A DNA stretch of 13,629 bases, taken from CAYLZW01 sp964388085. GTDB lineage: Bacteria > Myxococcota > UBA727 > CAYLZW01. The translations under genes and the position numbers were made by a program. The stretch spans positions 1 through 13,629 of the forward strand of contig CAYLZW010000148.1 in NCBI GenBank assembly GCA_964388085.1, given 5' to 3'. Under the pieces are notes generated by a model. That model did no database searches and was not told the origin of the DNA. It saw only the letters and a program-made list of their open reading frames with translations. Shown here one piece after another: positions 1-6,382 of the stretch (positions are counted from its first letter, which is position 1; each line of letters opens with the position of its first letter).

Positions 1-80
1 TTGGCGACGAGGAAGTGCCCGAGCTCGTGCACGAAGACGAGGACGCCGAGCAGGAGGCCGCCGGCCAGGATGGTGGTCAT
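1..80 (-). CDS. rseP: M50 family (RseP/site-2 type) membrane zinc metalloprotease, N-terminus only
   Basis: The minus-strand frame starts with ATG at 80 and runs off the left edge after 26 codons. The visible protein opens with a hydrophobic stretch (LAGGLLLGVLVFV) that leads straight into HELGHFLVA. This is the HExxH zinc-binding motif inside the first transmembrane helix, typical of the site-2 protease/RseP family of intramembrane proteases. In characterised members this family cleaves anti-sigma factors or signal-peptide remnants in the cytoplasmic membrane; here only the first zinc motif is visible. The PDZ domain(s) and the second motif (usually NxxPxxxLDG) should lie beyond the edge. 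No strong Shine-Dalgarno is visible before the ATG. The gene diverges from the aldehyde dehydrogenase across about 120 bp. The M50 assignment is firm; the rseP symbol is a guess from the N-terminal layout. Confidence 0.85.
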   Translation of the reverse strand, partial: MTTILAGGLLLGVLVFVHELGHFLVA

Positions 81-191
81 GTCGGAAGAATGGCCACTGA
101 GGCCGCGCCGGGCAAGCAAACGACCGTGGCGAACGGCCTCCGTTGGGCTTTCCTGCCGCGTTCGTTAGCTCTCGGATCAGCCGAAGCACCC

Positions 192-197
192 AAGGAG
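192..197 (+). promoter_or_regulatory. Ribosome binding site that sets the aldehyde dehydrogenase start
   Basis: AAGGAG lies 5 nt before the ATG at 203. The in-frame ATG at 143 has no comparable site and would add 20 residues with no family resemblance, so 203 is preferred. Confidence 0.75.
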
Positions 198-202
198 CCC
201 GC

Positions 203-1726
203 ATGGCCGGATCACCGCTGCCCGTAGAGACGCTCCTCGTCGACAGCCCCGCTCGCGAGGAGGCCATTGGTGACGTGCCCGTGCACGGCCGCGAGGAGGT
301 GCGCGCCGCCGTCGAGAGGGCGCGCACGGCGCAGCGGGCGTGGGGCGCCCGCTCGCCCAAGGACAGAGCGCAGGTCCTGAAGCGCGTGCGGGCTCGCTTG
401 CTCGAGCGCATGGACGACGTCGCCGCGCAGGTGATGCGAGAGAACGGCAAGGCCAAGGCCGAGGCCGTCATGCACGAGATCGGTCCGCTCGTGCTGCAGC
501 TCACCTGGCTCATCAAGCGTGGACCGAACGTGCTCGAGGGGCGCGCGCCGAAGGGCCTCGTACCCATGCCGCGCAACACGAGGGTGAGCTACCGGCCGCG
601 TGGCGTCGTCGGCGTCATCAGCCCGTGGAACTTTCCGTTCCTGATCCCCTTCTCCGCCGCCGTGGAGGCGCTGCTGGCGGGCAACGCCGTCGTCATCAAG
701 CCGAGCGAGCACACGCCGCTGGTGACCCTGCTCGGCAAAACCATCTTCGAGGAGGGCGGCCTGCCCGCGGGCCTGCTCGAGGTGGTGACGGGCGACGGAC
801 AGACCGGCGCGCACCTCATCGAGGCCGGCATCGACAAGCTCTCGTTCACGGGCAGCGTCAACGGCGGCAAGAAGGTCGGCGCGCGCTGCGGCGAGCTGCT
901 CCTGCCCTGCACGCTGGAGCTCGGCGGCAAGGCGCCCCTCGTCGTGCTGCCCGACGCGGACCTCGAGCGCGCGGCCAACGCCGTCGTGTTCGGCGGCTTC
1001 GCGAACGCGGGCCAGATCTGTGTCGGGGTCGAGCGCGTCTACGTGCACGAGAGCCAGTACGACGACGTCGTCACGCGCATCGTGCAGAAGACCCAGGCGC
1101 TGCGCCAGGGGGATCCCGAGCGCGAGCACGTCGACGTCGGCGCCATCACCATGCCGGCGCAGCTCGCGCACGTGCAATCGCTCGTCGAGGACGCAGCGGC
1201 GAAGGGCGCGCGCGTGCTGACCGGCGGCGCGCGCCTCGAGCGGCCGGGGCGCTTCTACCCGCCCACCGTGCTCGCCGACGTCACGCACGAGATGCGCTGC
1301 GCGAAGGAGGAGATCTTCGGCCCCCTGCTGCCGGTGCTGCGCTACCGCGACGTCGACGACGCCGTCCGCCTCTGCAACGACAGCCACCTCGGCCTGAACG
1401 CGTACGTGTTCGGCAAGGACAGAAAGCGCGCGCACGACGTCGCCGCGCGCATCCAGGCCGGTCAGGTGCTCATCAACGACGTGTTCCTGAACTACGTGAT
1501 GCCCGAGCTGCCCTTCGGCGGCGTGAAGGCCAGCGGCGTCGGACGCTCGCACGGCGACGAGGGGCTGCTCGGCATGTGCGAGACGCACGTGATCGTCGAC
1601 GACCGCCGCGCGTTCGCGCCCAGCAGCGATCCGTGGTGGTTCCCTTACAGCGACGACAAGACCAGCAAGATCGTCGGCTGGCTGAAGAAGGCGACCGGGC
1701 TGCTCGACGTCACTACGCGCCGTTGA
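203..1726 (+). CDS. NAD(P)-dependent aldehyde dehydrogenase
   Basis: This 507-residue protein is a full-length member of the aldehyde dehydrogenase superfamily, cytosolic enzymes that oxidise aldehydes to carboxylates with NAD(P)+. Visible landmarks are ISPWNFPF (Asn143, oxyanion hole), KPSE (Lys166, cofactor), FTGS (217-218 in the Rossmann region), LELGGKAP (general base Glu239) and GQICVGVER (catalytic Cys273). EEIFGPLLPV near residue 370 is the conserved C-terminal ALDH motif. A C-terminal extension contains PWWFPY and a short basic amphipathic segment. A tail of this kind occurs in ALDH22/ALDH15-like and some long-chain aldehyde dehydrogenases, and may mediate membrane or oligomer contacts. 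The substrate cannot be read from sequence. The ATG at 203 has a good Shine-Dalgarno. The gene stands alone, divergent from the protease gene and convergent with the GNAT gene, separated from the latter by a hairpin. Confidence 0.93.
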   Translation: MAGSPLPVETLLVDSPAREEAIGDVPVHGREEVRAAVERARTAQRAWGARSPKDRAQVLKRVRARLLERMDDVAAQVMRENGKAKAEAVMHEIGPLVLQLTWLIKRGPNVLEGRAPKGLVPMPRNTRVSYRPRGVVGVISPWNFPFLIPFSAAVEALLAGNAVVIKPSEHTPLVTLLGKTIFEEGGLPAGLLEVVTGDGQTGAHLIEAGIDKLSFTGSVNGGKKVGARCGELLLPCTLELGGKAPLVVLPDADLERAANAVVFGGFANAGQICVGVERVYVHESQYDDVVTRIVQKTQALRQGDPEREHVDVGAITMPAQLAHVQSLVEDAAAKGARVLTGGARLERPGRFYPPTVLADVTHEMRCAKEEIFGPLLPVLRYRDVDDAVRLCNDSHLGLNAYVFGKDRKRAHDVAARIQAGQVLINDVFLNYVMPELPFGGVKASGVGRSHGDEGLLGMCETHVIVDDRRAFAPSSDPWWFPYSDDKTSKIVGWLKKATGLLDVTTRR

Positions 1727-1727
1727 C

Positions 1728-1754
1728 GGGGGGAAGAGCTTCGCCTCTCCCCCC
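1728..1754. terminator. GC-rich hairpin between convergent genes, candidate bidirectional terminator
   Basis: Six G (1728-1733) pair with six C (1749-1754). After a bulged A, AGAG (1735-1738) pairs with CTCT (1745-1748) around the loop CTTCGC. The hairpin begins 1 nt after the dehydrogenase stop and lies 18 nt past the GNAT stop. There is no T-tract on either side, so classic intrinsic termination is uncertain. Position between two convergent stops is the main support. Confidence 0.6.
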
Positions 1755-1771
1755 TGATCAGCACCACGCGT

Positions 1772-2284
1772 CTAACCACGTGGCTTCTGCAACACGAAAT
1801 GGCGCTGCTCGTGCTGTAGCCCTGGCTCGCGCCCGCAGAGCTCGAAGCCGAGCCGCTCTAGCACACGAAGGGAGCGGACGTTCGGCGCGTCCGTGCTCGC
1901 GCGCACCTCGGGGAAGCCGTGCTGCTCGAAGGCGAGCGCCAAGAGGACGCGGGCCATCTCGGTAGCGTAGCCCTGGCCCTGTTGGGACGGATGCAGCGCG
2001 TAGAGCAGCTGCAGCTCGGGCGGGTCGGAGAAGGCGCGAAAGCCGCCGAGCCCGACGAGGGCACCCGCGAGGTCACGCGCCAGATAGAGGCCGACGCCGT
2101 GCGCACGGAAGGCCTCGTCGCTGTCCTCGATCATCTGCCGGATCCAGGGGCGACCCACCGTCTCCCCGTCGAGCAGATAGCGGCCAACCTCGGGCTCGTT
2201 CAAGAGGACGTACAGCGCCTCGACGTCACGCGACGTGAGCGCGCTCAATTGCAGCCGCGCTGTCGTGAGCGACGCGCTCGTCAC
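1772..2284 (-). CDS. GNAT family N-acetyltransferase (RimJ/RimL-like)
   Basis: This 170-residue protein has the Acetyltransf_3 layout of RimJ/RimL-type GNAT enzymes, which move an acetyl group from acetyl-CoA to an N-terminus or a small-molecule amine. It opens with LTTARLQLSALTSRDVEAL, the usual first strand and helix. QQGQGYA (101-107) is the acetyl-CoA pyrophosphate-binding motif A. N135 followed by SLRVLERLGFELCG is the typical motif B ending. The preferred start is GTG at 2284, which overlaps the TGA of the upstream lipoprotein gene as GTGA, so translation is probably coupled. An ATG at 2383 is in frame but would add 33 residues, lying wholly inside the lipoprotein gene and with no family resemblance. 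This is the last gene of the minus-strand run, followed by the hairpin at 1728-1754. The acceptor substrate is unknown. Confidence 0.88.
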   Translation of the reverse strand: MTSASLTTARLQLSALTSRDVEALYVLLNEPEVGRYLLDGETVGRPWIRQMIEDSDEAFRAHGVGLYLARDLAGALVGLGGFRAFSDPPELQLLYALHPSQQGQGYATEMARVLLALAFEQHGFPEVRASTDAPNVRSLRVLERLGFELCGREPGLQHEQRHFVLQKPRG

Positions 2285-3351
2285 TCCGCGGCCGGCGCGC
2301 TCGGCGCCGGATCCGCCAGCGAGATGAGATCGAACAGGCCATCGCAGGCGGCCTTGACGTCGACGGTGGGCTGCCCCCAGCAATACAGACGCACGACCTC
2401 GGGCCCTCGCTGCACGAGGCGGAAGCGGTAGGTGATGGGCACCTGCCCGTCGATGAAGTGCCCGCCGAGGCTCCAGCGCCGGTCCGCTCCCTCGCCGGCG
2501 GCGTCGAAGGGCTCGAGGTCACCGGGCGGCACCGCCTGCAGCACGGACGCCATCTCGTCGTGCATCAAGCGCGCGTAGCGATCGAGGTACTCGGGATCGC
2601 TCGCGGCCTCGGCGGCGACGTCGCCCTCGAGCAGCTCGTGAATGCCCATGAACCAGAGGTCCTGCTCCGGCACGGTCAGCTCGAGAAAGGCGTGCTCGTT
2701 CACGGAGCCGCGCTCGGCCGACTGCCACTTCTCGGGCTTGCTTCGAAAGCGCACGGGCAGCGTCGGATCGGCGAGGTCATAGGGCGCGACGACCGGCCGC
2801 TCGGCCACCCGACGGAGGAAGCGGAAGCCACCGCCCTCGAGGGCATCGGCCACCCCGCGCAGCGCGCGCGCGTCCCGCAGCGGGCCGGACACGATGAGCT
2901 GCAGGTTCTCGGCCTCCGTCGAGGTGTGCGTGTTCAACATCAGCATCTTGTTGCCGTCGACGTCGAGCACGATCTCGGTGCGGCGCGCGTACAGACCGCC
3001 GAGCTCGACGTCACGGACGCGCACGACCTCCGCGGGCAGCTCGCTCTCGAGCGCGTTCGTGCGCACGGCCTCGTCGAGGCGCTCCATGGGCTGCGACGGC
3101 TGGTCGACGATGACCCCCACGACCCAGTCGCGCCCTGCCCAGGCGAAGAACGAGTCGTATTGCGCGTTCGGCGCCTCGCGCGCGTCGAAGGAGCGGCTGA
3201 GCTCGAGCGTATACAGGCCCGACTTCGACTCACGCGGCTGTGACTCGGGCGCGAGCTGACCGGCGCTGATGCAGCCGAACAGGCTCGGCACGACGCTGAG
3301 CGTTACCAGCAGGAGCCACGAGGCCGCGACGCGGAGAGAGGTTCGGCGCAT
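2281..3351 (-). CDS. Predicted lipoprotein of unknown function, possibly two related domains
   Basis: This 356-residue protein starts with MRR, a hydrophobic core (residues 12-25) and SLFGC. Cys27 is therefore a plausible lipidation site and the protein probably sits in the envelope. I do not recognise a named family. The mature part appears to have two similar blocks, roughly 45-185 and 205-345. Each has several predicted beta strands and ends in a helical segment after a 'FRFL'- or 'LYCW'-like strand (VADALEGGGFRFL; ACDGLFDLISL). This arrangement resembles the Mog1/PsbP/DcrB-like fold, but only by eye. The C-terminus is a short Pro/Ala tail. The stop overlaps the GTG start of the GNAT gene, and 54 bp separate it from the upstream NuiA-like gene. 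The Shine-Dalgarno before 3351 is weak (GATCGGG). Confidence 0.75.
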   Translation of the reverse strand: MRRTSLRVAASWLLLVTLSVVPSLFGCISAGQLAPESQPRESKSGLYTLELSRSFDAREAPNAQYDSFFAWAGRDWVVGVIVDQPSQPMERLDEAVRTNALESELPAEVVRVRDVELGGLYARRTEIVLDVDGNKMLMLNTHTSTEAENLQLIVSGPLRDARALRGVADALEGGGFRFLRRVAERPVVAPYDLADPTLPVRFRSKPEKWQSAERGSVNEHAFLELTVPEQDLWFMGIHELLEGDVAAEAASDPEYLDRYARLMHDEMASVLQAVPPGDLEPFDAAGEGADRRWSLGGHFIDGQVPITYRFRLVQRGPEVVRLYCWGQPTVDVKAACDGLFDLISLADPAPSAPAAE

Positions 3352-3405
3352 GCCCGATCGCTAGCGCGCCCTGCGCCATCGCGCCAGGCACGGACGACGA
3401 CCTGC

Positions 3406-4212
3406 TCAGGTCCAGATGACGCCTGTCTTGAAGCCCACGACAGCGCCGTCTTTAGCGAGCCCGACGAGGTAGGTCGGGTGGTTCGGCGAGACGTCGCGGC
3501 CGCCGTCCTTGCCGACGATGAGCACGCGCAGCTCCGCGAGCCCCCGCAAGAGATCGATGGCCTGCTTCGCCTCTGGCGTGCCGCCGTTCGAGTCGCTCAG
3601 CTCGTCGAGGAAGCTCGCGTCCGGCTTGCGGAAGCGCTCGACGAAGCCCTTGTCCGTCGTCGGATCGTGCCCGAGCGCGCGCGCCAGCTCGTCGCCCGCC
3701 GGCATGGCCGAGTACCTGCCCGCCACGAGGACCGGCTCCATGGGCTCGCCGCCCTCGCTGCCGAGCAGCCCGTCGAAGGTGAGAGACGGCAGGATCGCGC
3801 GGAGCTTCGCGTGCACCTCGTCACCGGGGAGGTCGTGCGACGACAGCAACGGCGGGTTGGTCAGCAGCTCGATGGCGCTCTGCGCGCGCTTGCCCACGAA
3901 GTACTCCCGCTCCGCGAGGTTCTTCACCTCCTCGCGCGAGAGCAGCGGCTTGCCGGTGCCGCGCGGCTGGTTCACCGCGGCCACGGCGGCGTCGAAGCGC
4001 TCGCCGACGACGGCGGCCACCTCGCTGACGGTGACGAGACCGCCTGGATCGCGCCGGCGCACCTCTTCGGCGGCGTCGTGCAGGTCGGCCGCCAGGCCCT
4101 CCTGCTCGCGGCGCGAGATGACGGTGTTGCTGCCGGCGGCGACGTCGAGCTCGTCCTCACGGGCCGTGCGAATGACCTGGGCACGGACGTCAGCGACCTT
4201 CATCCTCGTCAT
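3406..4212 (-). CDS. Protein with a C-terminal nuclease A inhibitor (NuiA)-like domain
   Basis: This is a 268-residue soluble protein without a signal peptide. Residues about 137-268 match, from memory, the layout of NuiA, the inhibitor of the sugar-nonspecific nuclease NucA in Anabaena. An opening LxxLxxDGLLxSE segment is followed by PVLVAGRYSA, an L-x-LGHD segment, F-D-FL near 198-206 and a closing TYLVGLAKDGAVVGFKT (247-263). The close corresponds to the Y-V-G-x3-G-x3-G-x-x-T ending of NuiA. The N-terminal 135 residues are mostly helical, charged and unrecognised. The ATG at 4212 is preferred because AAGAGG lies 6 nt upstream; ATG at 4203 is also possible. The first 23 nt overlap the end of the GIY-YIG nuclease gene. 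A role as a nuclease inhibitor is inferred and its target is unknown; the similarity needs a profile search. Confidence 0.65.
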   Translation of the reverse strand: MTRMKVADVRAQVIRTAREDELDVAAGSNTVISRREQEGLAADLHDAAEEVRRRDPGGLVTVSEVAAVVGERFDAAVAAVNQPRGTGKPLLSREEVKNLAEREYFVGKRAQSAIELLTNPPLLSSHDLPGDEVHAKLRAILPSLTFDGLLGSEGGEPMEPVLVAGRYSAMPAGDELARALGHDPTTDKGFVERFRKPDASFLDELSDSNGGTPEAKQAIDLLRGLAELRVLIVGKDGGRDVSPNHPTYLVGLAKDGAVVGFKTGVIWT

Positions 4213-4528
4213 GACAGACCTCTTCCCCGCGCGTGCCCGAGGGTATCGGCGCGCGTTCGGGCGAGTTGTGCTGAAAGGTGCGAGGCGGATGCACGATGAG
4301 CCGCTTCACCCGCGCCGGCAGCCGCTTGATGGCGTGCTCGAGGCGCAAAGCCGCCGAGCGGCCCTCGGTCTCCTCGAGGAACACGAGCTGTACCGGCAGG
4401 CGCGCCCTCGTGTAGCGGGCCCCCTTGCCGCGCTGGTGCACCGAGAAGCGGCGCCACGGATCGTTCGTGGCGCCGCAGTAGAGCGAGCCGTCCTGGCAGC
4501 GCAGCAGGTAGACGAACCAGCCGCTCAT
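4190..4528 (-). CDS. GIY-YIG domain nuclease, YhbQ/UPF0213-like
   Basis: This small 112-residue protein has a single GIY-YIG domain. FVYLLRC (5-11, the GIY strand) and LYCGATND (16-23, the YIG strand) are followed by DPWRRFSVHQRGKGARYT, with the expected Arg (26/27) and His31. ALRLEHAIKRL contains the presumed metal-binding Glu64. UPF0213/YhbQ proteins are stand-alone GIY-YIG proteins of about 80-100 residues with proposed DNA nuclease activity. The core ends near residue 85. The last 25 or so residues (SPERAPIPSGTRGEEVCHDEDEGR region) are an extra tail whose coding sequence overlaps the start of the next gene by 23 nt. The ATG at 4528 lies 10 nt after the topoisomerase VI A stop, so the two are probably cotranscribed. 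Family is confident; substrate is not. Confidence 0.9.
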   Translation of the reverse strand: MSGWFVYLLRCQDGSLYCGATNDPWRRFSVHQRGKGARYTRARLPVQLVFLEETEGRSAALRLEHAIKRLPARVKRLIVHPPRTFQHNSPERAPIPSGTRGEEVCHDEDEGR

Positions 4529-4538
4529 GCAGAAGGCC

Positions 4539-5873
4539 TCAGGGCAGGAACTTGTTCGCTTCCTTGAGCTTCTTCGGCAGGTACTCCTCCATGACGAAGT
4601 TCAGGCCGTGCAGCGAGAGCGCCTGCTGCTCGGCGCGCACCTCGAGCTTCAGGAGGTGACGAATGGCCTTCTCCCACGACTTGTGGCTCTGGAAGAATGG
4701 GTCGTTTTTGAGCGCGTCGTTGGCGCGCTTCACGTCTTCTTTGCCGAGAGGGTGCGTCGCCTTCTCTAAGCCGTACTCCTGGATGTCGTAGGGCGTGAGG
4801 CCGAGGTAGCTCACCGACGGCACACAGAAGAACTGGTTGATGTGCGCCGCGTTGCCTGAGCCGACCTTGAGCGTGCGGTAGATGTTCGCGATCCCGTAGG
4901 GGTCGCAGTCGGTGAACGCGTACACCGGGATCTTCGCGCTCTCGGCGAGGCGGCGCACGAAGCGTCGGCACGACCTCGTCGGCACGCCCCCCATGGACAC
5001 GAGGATGCAGTTCGCGCGCTCCCAGTACTTATGGGACTGCAGGCGCTGGAACATGCCCTGGGTCTCGATGCAGAGGATGAACTTCGCCTTCGTCTTGTAC
5101 TCGAGGTGCTCGACCCACGAGGGCACCGAGTAGGCGCCCGAGCCAAAGCGCGTGCAGTCGATCTCGATGCGCTCGCCGGTCTCGATGTCCTTGTCGATGA
5201 CGGTGAGCGCGCCCGCCACGGCGCCGCCGTGCTGGTCCGGGATGAAGCGCAATTGCTCGCGGTTGACCCCGTGGATGGCGAACATGGCCTCGATGTCGTC
5301 CATGACGGCGTCGGACTCGGGCTGCTCCTTGAAGCGCGCGTCGCCCCAGTTCTTCGATTGGTAGTAGGCGTCTCGCTTGGTGGCGAAGTCGTTCGTCGTG
5401 ATGAGGCTGTTCGACAGCGTCATCATCTTGAGCGTCTGCGCAAAGGTCTTCACCGTGTTGACGCTGAGCGTGCGCGTCTTCTTGTCGCTGCCGATCTCGA
5501 AGAAGCCCTTCTTCTGGTCGTAGCGCACGTTCGAGAGCGAGCGCACCGGCATCTTCAGCTCGGGACGACGACGCCTCCTGATGCTCGAGTGGATGCCGAC
5601 CGCGGTCTGCGTGATGGCGTTCATGGTGGTCTTGTCGTCTTGCGAGAGGCTCTTGCCCTGCTTGCCGAACGACTTCTGCTCCGCCGCCGCCTTCTGCGCG
5701 GGCCCCGCCTTCTGCACGGGCGCCTTCTTCTTCGTCGCCGCCGCTTTCTTCACGGGCGCGGTCTTCTTCGTCGCTGCCGCCTTCTTCGCCGGAGCCTTCT
5801 TCGCCGGAGCCTTCTTCGCCGGAGCCTTCTTCGCGGCAGCCTTCTTCGCCGGAGCCTTCTTCTTCGTCGCCAT
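4539..5873 (-). CDS. top6A: DNA topoisomerase VI subunit A with an N-terminal histone H1-like Lys/Ala-rich tail
   Basis: This 444-residue protein is the DNA-cleaving subunit of the type IIB topoisomerase (Spo11/Top6A family). With the ATPase subunit B it forms an A2B2 enzyme that passes one duplex through a double-strand break. Residues about 85-215 form the 5Y-CAP/winged-helix part; TKRDAYYQSKNW carries the nucleophilic tyrosine (most likely Tyr171). The Toprim domain follows: FILCIE (Glu270), then TDCDPYGIANIYRTLKVGSG with the metal-binding DxD at 322 and 324, and SYLGLTPYDIQEYGL. Residues 2-68 are a tail of AKKAPAKKA-type repeats like histone H1 or bacterial H1-like proteins, not part of canonical Top6A. 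ATG at 5873 gives MATKKK and lies 4 nt after the preceding stop. An in-frame start at 5963 would run far into the upstream gene. Subunit B is about 6.5 kb away. Confidence 0.93.
   Translation of the reverse strand: MATKKKAPAKKAAAKKAPAKKAPAKKAPAKKAAATKKTAPVKKAAATKKKAPVQKAGPAQKAAAEQKSFGKQGKSLSQDDKTTMNAITQTAVGIHSSIRRRRRPELKMPVRSLSNVRYDQKKGFFEIGSDKKTRTLSVNTVKTFAQTLKMMTLSNSLITTNDFATKRDAYYQSKNWGDARFKEQPESDAVMDDIEAMFAIHGVNREQLRFIPDQHGGAVAGALTVIDKDIETGERIEIDCTRFGSGAYSVPSWVEHLEYKTKAKFILCIETQGMFQRLQSHKYWERANCILVSMGGVPTRSCRRFVRRLAESAKIPVYAFTDCDPYGIANIYRTLKVGSGNAAHINQFFCVPSVSYLGLTPYDIQEYGLEKATHPLGKEDVKRANDALKNDPFFQSHKSWEKAIRHLLKLEVRAEQQALSLHGLNFVMEEYLPKKLKEANKFLP
5779..5853 (-). repeat. 15-bp tandem repeat encoding Ala/Pro/Lys units of the topoisomerase tail
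   Basis: Five consecutive 15-bp units read GCCTTCTTCGCCGGA on the plus strand (units at 5779, 5794, 5809, 5824 and 5839). The unit at 5824 ends GCGGCA instead of GCCGGA; the other four are identical. On the coding strand each gives APAKK or the AAAKK variant. Near-identical units at DNA level suggest recent expansion by slippage. Confidence 0.9.
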
Positions 5874-5877
5874 GTCG

Positions 5878-6318
5878 TCATTCACCCTCGGCCGCGGCAG
5901 AGCGCCGCCAGCCCGTGGCTTGTATCTCGTGAAAGAGCGCGTCCCCCGGCTCGGCGACGGCACGCAAGACGCTGACGCCGTCGCTGCAGTACTGCGCCGC
6001 GCGTTGCCGCGCCGCCTGCTCGAACATCCAAAACGGCACGGCCCGGTCGGCCTTCACCGTCATCGTCACGACCTCCACCGCGCCGCTCGGCACCGGGCCC
6101 TTCACGGTCTCGATCGCGGTCCCCTCGGTGCAGGACGTCGTCTTGTCGGCGGCGGCCGCGAGCGGCTGCGCCTCCATGTTCAGCGTCGGCACGTCCTCGT
6201 CGTTGCCGAGGTGCGCACAGCCCGGCTGGGTGACGAGCAGCGTAGCGACGGCCACGGATGCGGCCAGCGCTCCGGCGGCGCCGAGACTGCGCCGCGCAGG
6301 GAGGGCGTCCTCGTGCAT
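5878..6318 (-). CDS. Small exported protein, possible lipoprotein, unknown function
   Basis: This 146-residue protein starts with MHEDALPARR, then a hydrophobic Ala/Val-rich core (residues 12-30) and TQPGC. It is clearly exported. Cys34 could be lipidated, although QPGC is a poor lipobox, so signal peptidase I cleavage is equally possible. The mature part has two further cysteines (TSCTEG, AQYCSDG) that could form a disulfide. It also has a strand-rich middle (AVEVVTMTVKADRAVPFWMFEQAARQ split by a short helix). No named family is recognised. AGGGTG precedes the ATG at 6318. The stop is only 4 nt before the topoisomerase VI A start, so translation of the two is probably coupled, although no functional link is evident. 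Confidence 0.75.
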   Translation of the reverse strand: MHEDALPARRSLGAAGALAASVAVATLLVTQPGCAHLGNDEDVPTLNMEAQPLAAAADKTTSCTEGTAIETVKGPVPSGAVEVVTMTVKADRAVPFWMFEQAARQRAAQYCSDGVSVLRAVAEPGDALFHEIQATGWRRSAAAEGE

Positions 6319-6350
6319 CAGGGCACCCTATCTAGCATCTCGCGAGCGCC

Positions 6351-6365
6351 CGAAAGGCCCTTTCG
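6351..6365. promoter_or_regulatory. Dyad in the gap upstream of the exported-protein gene
   Basis: CGAAAGG-C-CCTTTCG is a perfect 7-bp-arm dyad around one base. It lies 32 bp upstream of the ATG at 6318, with a second palindrome CTCGCGAG at 6339-6346. It could be an operator or a small hairpin (5-bp stem, 5-nt loop) between the dehydrogenase stop and the next gene. Function is inferred from position only. Confidence 0.3.
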
Positions 6366-6382
6366 CACAAGGTCCCGCGCGG

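Noticed and set aside
143..202. Promoter candidate TTGGGC / TAGCTC before the aldehyde dehydrogenase
   Set aside because: Spacing is acceptable but too few consensus matches to support a call.
212..1588. Long open frame antisense to the aldehyde dehydrogenase
   Set aside because: It has Arg/His/Ala-rich composition typical of an antisense frame in high-GC DNA, no family motifs, and it covers a clearly genuine ALDH gene.
340..1965. Long plus-strand frame overlapping the dehydrogenase
   Set aside because: Arg/Ala-rich out-of-frame translation without motifs. It crosses the ALDH stop, the hairpin and part of the antisense GNAT gene.
2285..2383. Upstream ATG start for the GNAT gene
   Set aside because: The added residues are out-of-frame translation of the lipoprotein gene. 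The GTG at 2284 gives the family-typical N-terminus and a GTGA overlap.
5779..5853. Short direct repeats considered as a CRISPR array
   Set aside because: The 15-bp units are contiguous without spacers and lie in a coding frame.
4539..5873. JetD-like subunit of a Wadjet/MksBEF plasmid-defence system
   Set aside because: JetD is Top6A-related, but this protein has the catalytic tyrosine region and a genuine Top6B partner in the window, and no JetA/B/C (SMC-like) genes are present.
5874..5963. Upstream start for topoisomerase VI A
   Set aside because: It would overlap the exported-protein gene by 86 nt. The ATG at 5873 follows that gene's stop by 4 nt and begins with the natural MATKKK.
5031..5975. 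Plus-strand frame opposite topoisomerase VI A
   Set aside because: The Leu/Arg repeats are the reverse of the Lys/Ala tail, and the minus strand carries the Toprim and tyrosine motifs.
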